A DNA stretch of 34,324 nucleotides, taken from assembly GCA_937900965.1 (NCBI GenBank), contig CALCGJ010000252.1, positions 1-34,324 of the forward strand. The letters run 5' to 3'. Position numbers and translations under genes: made by a program. The notes beneath the pieces are model-generated. The model was not told the DNA's origin. It ran no database searches and saw nothing but the letters and a program-made list of their open reading frames with translations. The stretch's first letter is position 1. The number at the start of each line of letters is the position of its first letter. Positions 23,155 through 29,913 of this stretch are shown in pieces. The DNA comes from an uncultured Bacteroidota bacterium (GTDB taxonomy: Bacteria; Bacteroidota; Bacteroidia; Bacteroidales; FEN-979).

Positions 23155-24825
23155 ATGAATAGACAACTCGCTCTCAGTACATGGGTTACCATCTGCTTGA
23201 TTATTTTAATGGGTGGCATTTCATCAAGTTCAAACGCTCAAAACCTCCCTCCTCTTGAGGTAACCATCTTTGATTCGACGGCTACCCATGGGTACTATTT
23301 CATCACCCTTGTAACCAATGAGGCCCCCTATCCCTATGATAATCCACAGTTGATCCTCGACCGGTTTGGCAGGATTGTCTACTCCCGGGTTTTTTCGGGA
23401 ATCCCTATCGGTATCTCCATTACCTCAGATTTCAAGATCCACGACAACGGGTTGATGAGTTACTTTTCGCGCTATGGCGGACAGTTTTACCTCATGGATA
23501 GCACCTTTACAGTGATTGATTCGATTGGGTCGGCCAATGGATATCCCATCGACTCTCACGATCTGCTGATCCTTCCTGACGGACATTACATGTTGATGGC
23601 CAAGGAGTTGAGAGTCATGGATATGAGTTCATACTATTGGTTCGGTCCCAATGGGAACCTACCGGGAAGTACAACCGCAGAGGTGACCGGTGTTGCAATC
23701 CAGGAGTTTGATGAGAACAAAGATCTTGTTTGGGAGTGGCTCGCACACGATCATTTCAACATTGAAGATGTTGATACAGCCTGGCTGAAAGGCCCTGATA
23801 AAGTCGACTGGACCCACTCCAATGCCATTGAGGTGGATACGGATGGTAACATTCTTCTTTCATCACGCCATTTCAACGAGATCACAAAAATCAACCACGA
23901 GACTGATTCAATCATCTGGCGATTGGGAGGAAAAGCAAACCAGTTTACCTTTACCAATGACACACTTTGGTTCAAAGGCCAGCACGATATCCGGCGCATC
24001 AGCAATGGTGAGATCACATTGTTTGATAATGGCAAATTGCACACTCCTCCCCTGGCCCGCGCATTAAACTATTCGCTGGATGAGACCAACCTGATTGCCA
24101 CCCTGGAGTGGGAGTACTTTTATGACAGCGCGGTTAACAGTATGTCATGGGGCAGCTACCAAACACTTGAGGATGGCAACCGGCTGATTGATTTTGGCAA
24201 TATTCCCGATGGATATCCCTGGATGGCTTTGGTCAAACCGGATAAATCGGTGATTATGGAGATTACAAATCAGGACTCCTACTCGAGTTACAGGGCATTC
24301 AACTACGAAACTCTCCCCTGGGCTTTCGACCAACCCCTGGTTGACTGCTACAAGCAGGGCGACACCTGGTACCTGGAAGCTGAGCCGGGACATCCCGAAT
24401 ATCTTTGGTCCACTGGTGCCACCACCTCATCGATCCCCATTACCTCTTCCGGGGAATACTGGGTATCAGTTCCTCACGGAGATGGTTTCATCCGCTCCAG
24501 GTATATCGAAGTCACCGATCCTTTAAATCCATGCCTCTATCTGAATACGGAGGAGCCAATTGCATCCGGTACAATCACCCTGCAATGCGTCCCAAACCCA
24601 GTCTCATCCAGATCCGTGATCAACTTCAGCATGCCTTCCAGACTCCAGGCATCCTTGAGTTTGACTGATATGCGGGGCAAAGAGCTCTTTTCAACACCTG
24701 CAATCATTTATGAACCTGGGAATCACACCGTCCCGTTTGATGCAACATCACTGACAAAAGGTGTCTACATTCTCCGGTTACAGGCGGGCAGTACAATTGT
24801 TATTCAGAAGGTTGTGGTGTTATAG
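23155..24825 (+). CDS. T9SS-exported arylsulfotransferase (ASST)-like protein
   Basis: A protein of 556 residues with a signal peptide ending near SSNAQ. The middle is a beta-propeller with ASST-family motifs: KVDWTHSNAIEVDTDGNILL, SSRHFNEITKINHETDSIIW, RLGG, then FKGQHDIRRISNGEITLFDN G. The conserved histidines in THSN and QHD are candidates for the catalytic and substrate-binding residues. A type A T9SS sorting domain closes the protein (LQCVPNPVSSRSVINFSMPS to GVYILRLQAGSTIVIQKVVV L). Classical ASSTs move sulfate between phenols in the periplasm without PAPS. This one should be outside the cell. It is near a PAPS-type sulfotransferase on the opposite strand. The activity is unproven; ASST-like propellers also occur in proteins without it. 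Confidence 0.8.
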   Translation: MNRQLALSTWVTICLIILMGGISSSSNAQNLPPLEVTIFDSTATHGYYFITLVTNEAPYPYDNPQLILDRFGRIVYSRVFSGIPIGISITSDFKIHDNGLMSYFSRYGGQFYLMDSTFTVIDSIGSANGYPIDSHDLLILPDGHYMLMAKELRVMDMSSYYWFGPNGNLPGSTTAEVTGVAIQEFDENKDLVWEWLAHDHFNIEDVDTAWLKGPDKVDWTHSNAIEVDTDGNILLSSRHFNEITKINHETDSIIWRLGGKANQFTFTNDTLWFKGQHDIRRISNGEITLFDNGKLHTPPLARALNYSLDETNLIATLEWEYFYDSAVNSMSWGSYQTLEDGNRLIDFGNIPDGYPWMALVKPDKSVIMEITNQDSYSSYRAFNYETLPWAFDQPLVDCYKQGDTWYLEAEPGHPEYLWSTGATTSSIPITSSGEYWVSVPHGDGFIRSRYIEVTDPLNPCLYLNTEEPIASGTITLQCVPNPVSSRSVINFSMPSRLQASLSLTDMRGKELFSTPAIIYEPGNHTVPFDATSLTKGVYILRLQAGSTIVIQKVVVL

Positions 24826-24910
24826 TAATGCATATCTTTTCCGGCACTTTTGACATCGCATACTCTGCCTGGGCGGAAATCGTAAAACTGAATTGGCAAG
24901 ATCTACTTTT

Positions 24911-25972
24911 ATGAAAAAGCTATCCCTATTCCCTTCAATTATTCTATTATCGCTTTTCATCCTCCTCTCCATTGGATGTAAAAAAAATACAACGACCTAC
25001 AATCCCCTACCTCCCCCCGGGGTGGAACTTCCCAATATCCCGGCTGAAATGATGACTCTCTCAGCTATCAGCTATGTTGATGAAGGTCTCCCAACTCATG
25101 TTGTAACAGAGTCTATCAAACATCTGCTGACCGACTCTTCTCTTGCTACCGCAGGAAAATGGCAACTGGCCTGGGGACCCGGGATCTCACCTGGCAACAG
25201 AAACCTGGTATTCGTGGCCAAAAAACCTGAGAAGGAGGGAACTTCCTACGCCATTGCAATCAGGGGTACAAGTGTAAAATCTATCGGGGATATGCTCGAG
25301 GATATCATTGCCTTTTCGCTGGTACAGTTTCCTTATGGGGAGGCAGGTGATTCGGTTGCCAAAGGAATGATGGAAGGATTTACAGCCCTCCTTCTCACGA
25401 AGGATTCGATTAAGGGAACAACCCTTAAAGAGTTTCTGCTTTCTATTTCCAGTACAACTAAAATTCCACTGTATGTCACCGGACACAGCCAGGGAGGTGG
25501 ACTGGCTCCTTTAATGACTTACTGGCTGGTAACCAATGAGCAATTAAAAGATAAGTTTACGATTGAAACTTACGCTTTTGCTGGGCCCGGCATCGTAAAT
25601 AAGAGTTTCAGGGACAATTTCATGAGTGCTCTTCCTTCGGATGCCTCCTTCCATATGCTGGTAAATCCTATCGATGTGATACCCTGGATCTGGACAGATC
25701 TGCCAGGAATCACAGCGAACAACATTCCTGTGCCAGTTCCCCTTATTTACCAGGTTGGGTTGTCAATAGCACAGGGAGCACTGAATATTGCGGGGATAAC
25801 CTACTACAACATCACCGAACCGGATACCATAGGGCGTATTCCTATCACACCTACCGTTCCGGGAATTGATCCCTCCAACGCCCTGCAGTGGTATAACTAC
25901 TGGTGGAAGATGCAGCACAAGCATGACAGCTACCTTGTTATTATGGGTGTGAAGCCTTTGAAACCTATCTAG
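24911..25972 (+). CDS. Class 3 lipase-like lipoprotein (paralogue 1)
   Basis: A protein of 353 residues. I chose the ATG at 24911 rather than a TTG at 24893, because it gives a clean lipoprotein signal (FILLSIGC, Cys23). The alpha/beta hydrolase part has the oxyanion region YAIAIRGTSV and the nucleophile elbow VTGHSQGGGLAPLM (Ser193). Probable Asp255 lies in VNPIDVIPWIW and the histidine near residue 338 in QHKHDSYLVIMG, completing a lipase class 3 (PF01764-like) triad. It would hydrolyse esters, perhaps lipids, at the cell envelope. It is closely similar in layout and motifs to the protein at 28733. The gap 24826-24910 holds nothing recognisable. Confidence 0.82.
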   Translation: MKKLSLFPSIILLSLFILLSIGCKKNTTTYNPLPPPGVELPNIPAEMMTLSAISYVDEGLPTHVVTESIKHLLTDSSLATAGKWQLAWGPGISPGNRNLVFVAKKPEKEGTSYAIAIRGTSVKSIGDMLEDIIAFSLVQFPYGEAGDSVAKGMMEGFTALLLTKDSIKGTTLKEFLLSISSTTKIPLYVTGHSQGGGLAPLMTYWLVTNEQLKDKFTIETYAFAGPGIVNKSFRDNFMSALPSDASFHMLVNPIDVIPWIWTDLPGITANNIPVPVPLIYQVGLSIAQGALNIAGITYYNITEPDTIGRIPITPTVPGIDPSNALQWYNYWWKMQHKHDSYLVIMGVKPLKPI

Positions 25973-26089
25973 ATGCTGGATCCTGGATGCTGGATGCTGG
26001 ATGCTGGATTCTGGTTGCTGGATGCTGGATAACTGGCTAACTGGATTTTGATTCTGTGCCCTGTGCCCTGAGCCCTGTGCTCTTAGCCC
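25973..26089. repeat. Heptamer array between convergent genes
   Basis: Directly after the lipase stop codon come eight 7-bp units of ATGCTGG type (25973-26028), two 8-bp variants with AACTGG, a short spacer, then five units of TGTGCCC, TGAGCCC, TGTGCTC type (26055-26089). The array takes most of the 144-bp gap before the convergent T9SS gene. The second block resembles part of the array at 28234-28282. Confidence 0.9.
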
Positions 26090-26116
26090 CTATCTCTTCA
26101 CTGAGATTTGAGACTC

Positions 26117-28063
26117 TCATAGCACCACTACTTTTGTCACTTTTACTCCTCTCTTAGTAAAGACTTTCAGCAGGTAAATCCCTGGTTTAAGGTGTGAAAT
26201 ATCAATCTTTGTTTCGACTTCGTTGATTCCTAAAATTGAGTGTATTGATCGACCTGAATAATTCATGATCTCAAGACTTTCAATAATAGTCTCACTGGAA
26301 ATCTTTAAAGTCTCAGATGCCGGATTTGGAAAAACGGAAGTTACTGATTCACCAGGACTCAAGGAGGATGTAATCAACATACTAATTGTATCAGACCATG
26401 AACTACACCACGAAGTCTGATCATATGCAATGATATAGTAATATACTGTGGTCCCCACAGGCGGTAGATCTGTATTAAAAAAGAAGGTATCATATACCGG
26501 ACCACCTATCTCGTGGAAGGAACCCATAGGGTCAAATCTCCTATAAATGTAATATTGATGAGTTGTCTGAGCTGCCTCTTCCGGTTCATTAACAACATCA
26601 TTACCATTCATGGTTGAATCGGGTATCAGAATATGAAGATTAACGAGGTAAGCACCATTCTGTGACTGGTTCATTGCATCAAATTGCGGAAAATGTCCAT
26701 ATAACGAGGTTGTTTGTGGCCCTGAATCATCTGATGAAATTTTCGGGTATGCATTTCCCGGTTCATTGCCCATTGGCTGAACAAAAACACCCACCATTTT
26801 CCCTCCCAGGCCACGTACACTATCGAGAGAAATCCCAAATTCCCAATGGTCATCTCCGGTGGTTGAGATAAGCCCGGTTGTGGCATGTTCGGTTTTGGTT
26901 TCCCAGTCAACAACGTGGATCCGATATGGCCATGTTCCGGTAAGTCCATCAGGAACATGGTGAAAGTCTATGGAGTGAAGGATTGTATTAGGAAATGCAG
27001 TCAAATCAAAAACAGAACCGTAAATCCAATCAAAAGCTTGCGTTACAGACCATACTGCATTTCCATTATGCATTTCAAGTGAATCGGGTACCCAATATTC
27101 CTCAATCACCTGGCAAAATGGTGGACTCCATGTTAATAAGACATCCTGCCCGACAAACATCCCTTCGAGATTCGAAGGCGGATAGCAATGTATGTCTACT
27201 ATAATATTATCTACATCCCAGGAAGAGATATTCGCACTATTTTCTCCGAAAACCCTGAACCTGACCTTCAGATCATCCTTTCCGACATCTGTGAATTCAT
27301 GATGCCGGTTCTGCCAGTCAAATGACCCGGTATTGACAATGGTATCAACAATATGCCAGTATCCGTTATAAAAGATACCCGCTTCAAAAAACTCAGTACC
27401 GGAAGATGTGGAATCATTCAGCCTGATATCATAATCCAAAGTGATATAAAAACAATTATATGCATAGGAGCTCAACCGCCAGTCACTTGCTGTCATCGTA
27501 AGGTCATAATTAGTCGAAGCTGGGTTCCCGTTAAATGAAGCCTGTGGCGGAGGATTTCCTTCAGTAATATTCAAATCCCAATTTCCCTGATTTGGAAAAA
27601 ACGACCAAGTCCAAGGATCGATATAACCATAGTTCCATTTTTCCGCGAATGGAAAAGTACAAGCACAAACAACCATCATTTCATCTGCATAAACAGGTTC
27701 GGATTCATCTGTATACCCAGGGTAACCATATGGCCCAAGATCATACCAGGCAGTAACTGAATAGATCCTGGGGCCGGAAAGAATAGCGAAGTCATAGCAC
27801 CACGTAGTATCCTGATTGGTTACCTGCGCAATGAATACGCCATCTCTGTATATACGGTATCCTAACAAACCCTGGTGTGATCCAAAAATTGGTTTCTGCC
27901 ATGTGATATATGCATAGCAACCTCCTCCTCCTCCTGCAATTGGATTGTAGGGTGGATAAAGGGTATAGGATGGAGTCTGTGCGGAAAGCATCAATCCCCC
28001 AAACAGAAGCAGGATCAACATGATCCTTCTGGCGGATGTTGATATGAAAATTCGTGAGTACAT
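26117..28063 (-). CDS. Large T9SS-exported surface protein with FN3-like domains
   Basis: A protein of 648 residues with signal peptide (IMLILLLFGGLMLSAQ). An FN3-like unit covers about residues 35-130 (YAYITWQKPIFGSHQGLLGY then RIYRDGVFIAQVTNQDTTWC). Next comes a MAM/choice-of-anchor J-like module (FPFAEKWNYGYIDPWTWSFF, ASFNGNPASTNYDLTMTASD, SWDVDNIIVDIHC), a second FN3-like part with YYIYRRFDPMGSFHEIGGPV, and a type A T9SS sorting domain (VFPNPASETLKIS to PGIYLLKVFTKRGVKVTKVV VL). No catalytic motif is evident; it may be an adhesin or a non-catalytic part of a surface enzyme. It lies between two lipase paralogues and downstream of a small membrane protein gene on the same strand. Confidence 0.82.
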   Translation of the reverse strand: MYSRIFISTSARRIMLILLLFGGLMLSAQTPSYTLYPPYNPIAGGGGGCYAYITWQKPIFGSHQGLLGYRIYRDGVFIAQVTNQDTTWCYDFAILSGPRIYSVTAWYDLGPYGYPGYTDESEPVYADEMMVVCACTFPFAEKWNYGYIDPWTWSFFPNQGNWDLNITEGNPPPQASFNGNPASTNYDLTMTASDWRLSSYAYNCFYITLDYDIRLNDSTSSGTEFFEAGIFYNGYWHIVDTIVNTGSFDWQNRHHEFTDVGKDDLKVRFRVFGENSANISSWDVDNIIVDIHCYPPSNLEGMFVGQDVLLTWSPPFCQVIEEYWVPDSLEMHNGNAVWSVTQAFDWIYGSVFDLTAFPNTILHSIDFHHVPDGLTGTWPYRIHVVDWETKTEHATTGLISTTGDDHWEFGISLDSVRGLGGKMVGVFVQPMGNEPGNAYPKISSDDSGPQTTSLYGHFPQFDAMNQSQNGAYLVNLHILIPDSTMNGNDVVNEPEEAAQTTHQYYIYRRFDPMGSFHEIGGPVYDTFFFNTDLPPVGTTVYYYIIAYDQTSWCSSWSDTISMLITSSLSPGESVTSVFPNPASETLKISSETIIESLEIMNYSGRSIHSILGINEVETKIDISHLKPGIYLLKVFTKRGVKVTKVVVL

Positions 28064-28121
28064 GAAAAAATATATTGTGGATGAACGGAAGAGTATGCTA
28101 TGGGCATATACTTACCCGACC

Positions 28122-28129
28122 CAAATATA
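28122..28129 (-). promoter_or_regulatory. TAnnTTTG -7 box of the 28063 T9SS gene
   Basis: Read on the minus strand this is TATATTTG, 58 bp before the ATG at 28063. The heptamer array 28159-28282 lies just upstream of it, over the expected -33 region and beyond. Confidence 0.5.
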
Positions 28130-28158
28130 TAATAAAAACCTTAAAAATGCAAATAAAT

Positions 28159-28282
28159 GCGCGATACGCGATGCGCGATACAGGATACATGATGCCAGAT
28201 GCCGGATGCCGGATAACTTGATGATTGAACCCAGGCTCTGGGCTCTGTGCCCTGAGCCCTGAGCCCTTTGTCCTTTGCCCTG
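28159..28282. repeat. Two-block heptamer array
   Basis: Block one (28159-28214) has eight units: GCGCGAT, ACGCGAT, GCGCGAT, ACAGGAT, ACATGAT, GCCAGAT, GCCGGAT, GCCGGAT. Block two (28234-28282) has seven: GGCTCTG twice, TGCCCTG, AGCCCTG, AGCCCTT, TGTCCTT, TGCCCTG. The array takes up half of the 250-bp gap 28064-28313, between the small membrane protein gene and the promoter box of the T9SS gene. GCCGGAT is the reverse complement of the heptamer inside the cytochrome gene at 17972. Confidence 0.9.
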
Positions 28283-28313
28283 TAACATGTATAGAGGTTA
28301 TCTGTTGTTCCGG

Positions 28314-28598
28314 TTAACTTCCGGCAAACGGTGTCCCAAAGATGCCTACTGCAAGTTCTGCCCAAATAAGGAGGAGGATTGCCACAAGAGCCACAGACAG
28401 AACAATCCGATATTTAGCTCTTTTTACTTTTCGTATAATAAAATCAAGGGTCAGCCCGGCACTCAGTAAGAGGCCAGCAGCAACAATAAAATCAAACAGG
28501 GTCCACCTGACTTCATCTGTAAACTGCATTGCTGTTAAAGGTATGAGCAACAGGAGGGCGACAATGGCTATTATGATGATAAGTCTTTTGTTTTTCAT
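28314..28598 (-). CDS. Small integral membrane protein, unknown function
   Basis: A protein of 94 residues starting at the ATG at 28598. A longer frame upstream to 28727 would run through the divergent promoter region and reads as unlikely sequence. Three membrane helices are visible at about 4-22, 33-53 and 63-86. The C-terminus WAELAVGIFGTPFAGS is a pattern I recognise from conserved small hypothetical membrane proteins in Bacteroidota and other phyla, without a named function. It is divergent from lipase paralogue 2 and upstream of the large T9SS gene on the same strand, separated from it by the heptamer array. Confidence 0.7.
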   Translation of the reverse strand: MKNKRLIIIIAIVALLLLIPLTAMQFTDEVRWTLFDFIVAAGLLLSAGLTLDFIIRKVKRAKYRIVLSVALVAILLLIWAELAVGIFGTPFAGS

Positions 28599-28678
28599 TA
28601 TTATAAATGTTTTGTAAACCATACGTTTAACATTAACGATGAAAGATAATTGCTTATTATTTCCATTGATATATTTTA

Positions 28679-28710
28679 TTTGTAATAAGTCTAAATTAAT
28701 TGTAACTTTG
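28679..28710 (+). promoter_or_regulatory. Full Bacteroidota promoter of lipase paralogue 2
   Basis: TTTG at 28679-28682, a 20-bp spacer, and TAACTTTG at 28703-28710. This matches the -33/-7 consensus with standard spacing, 22 bp before the ATG at 28733. It is the best promoter in the window. Confidence 0.7.
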
Positions 28711-28732
28711 CGTCTCATTAAAAACAAAAAAA

Positions 28733-29803
28733 ATGAAAAAACCGATAATACTTCATACGATTATGATGTTGTCCATGCTTATCCTCATACTGTCAGGATG
28801 CAAGAAGGATCCGGCAACTGTCACACAAGATCCGCCTTTGGAGCTCCAGGAGCCCAACATACCCGGTATCATGATGACACTATCTGCAATTAGCTATGTG
28901 GCCGAGAAATTAGAACCCAAGATCATCAGGGATTCTATTGACATTCTGCTGAATGACAGATCCTTAGGTACAAGAGGATTATGGCAACGTGCCTGGGGTC
29001 CTGGAATTTCAAGCAACATAGCAAACTCGGTTAACCTGGTTTATGTCGCCAGGCTGAATACCCTGCCAAATCCAACTTATGCAATAGTCATCAGGGGTAC
29101 TAATATGGCCAATAAAATCGACAGCGCCCAGGATGTAGATGTTTTTACCCAAGTCCAATTTAAATACGGTGAAACCGGAGATTTGGTAGCCAGAGGTGCA
29201 ATGAACGGACTAGATACTCTTCTCCTTACAAAAGATTTCGTAACAAAGAAAACCCTTGAAACATTTCTGGACTCTATTAAAAGAACTACGAAAACTACTC
29301 TTTTTATAACCGGACACAGCCAGGGTGGATATCTTGCCCCTCTGATGGCATATTGGGTAATGAAAGACACAAGCTTCAAGGATATGTTTACAGTAAGAAC
29401 TTATACCTTCGCAGCACCGGGAATAGTGAATAAGCAATTCAAGGATAATTTCATGACTACCCTTCAACAGCAAAGCGGATCAATCAAGATGATAGTCAAC
29501 TCACTGGATGTAATCCCCTATTTTTGGACTGATTTACCTGGTATCATAGATAAACACATACCTGTAGCCGTTCCTGCCCACTTTTCAGACATATATACGT
29601 TAGCTGAAATAGTGCTAAAGGGAAATGGAATAACCTATTACAACGTCGCACCGGATTCCGCGATCGGGTCTATTCCCGTCATTCCCCCGCAACAACCTCA
29701 AACCAAAGAAGATTCTATTGCGTATTACAAGAAGTGGGCGGAAGTAGAGCATTACCACAATAACTACCTGTATCTATTAGGGGAGCCACCGTTGCCTTTC
29801 TAA
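28733..29803 (+). CDS. Class 3 lipase-like lipoprotein (paralogue 2)
   Basis: A protein of 356 residues with lipoprotein signal (LILILSGC, Cys23). It shares most landmarks with the 24911 protein: MMTLSAISYV, W.RAWGPGIS, YAIVIRGT, ITGHSQGGYLAPLMAYW with nucleophile Ser196, FAAPGIVNKQFKDNFMTTL, VNSLDVIPYFWTDLPGI with the probable Asp, and HNNYLYLLG with the probable His342. It is therefore a duplicate of that gene, well diverged. It has its own strong promoter. Differences lie in the charged loops around residues 95-115 and the C-terminal proline-rich stretch, which may alter substrate choice. The enzyme should face the periplasm or cell surface as a lipoprotein. Confidence 0.82.
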   Translation: MKKPIILHTIMMLSMLILILSGCKKDPATVTQDPPLELQEPNIPGIMMTLSAISYVAEKLEPKIIRDSIDILLNDRSLGTRGLWQRAWGPGISSNIANSVNLVYVARLNTLPNPTYAIVIRGTNMANKIDSAQDVDVFTQVQFKYGETGDLVARGAMNGLDTLLLTKDFVTKKTLETFLDSIKRTTKTTLFITGHSQGGYLAPLMAYWVMKDTSFKDMFTVRTYTFAAPGIVNKQFKDNFMTTLQQQSGSIKMIVNSLDVIPYFWTDLPGIIDKHIPVAVPAHFSDIYTLAEIVLKGNGITYYNVAPDSAIGSIPVIPPQQPQTKEDSIAYYKKWAEVEHYHNNYLYLLGEPPLPF

Positions 29804-29806
29804 ATA

Positions 29807-29911
29807 AGCCTGCGGCTGATGGAGGCTTCGCCTGATGGAGCCTTCGGCCTGATGGAGGCCTTCGGCCTGATGGAGCCTGCGGCTGATAAATCTTGAACCT
29901 TGAACCTGTTA
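29807..29911. repeat. Hairpin-rich tandem array plus three heptamers between convergent genes
   Basis: Five units of 16-18 bp, each ending CTGAT(GGA), with cores such as GGCCTTCGGCC and CCTGCGG that form short GC stems, span 29807-29887. Three 7-bp units (TCTTGAA, CCTTGAA, CCTGTTA) follow at 29891-29911, abutting the stop codon of the peptidase gene. The array fills nearly the whole 110-bp convergent gap. Confidence 0.88.
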
Positions 29912-29913
29912 AA

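Noticed and set aside
25973-28282. Heptamer arrays as a CRISPR array
   Set aside because: Units are 7 bp in direct tandem with no unique spacers of 25-45 bp and no cas genes nearby.
28599-28727. N-terminal extension of the small membrane protein
   Set aside because: The extra 43 residues cross the divergent promoter region of the lipase gene and precede a membrane helix that is a natural N-terminus.
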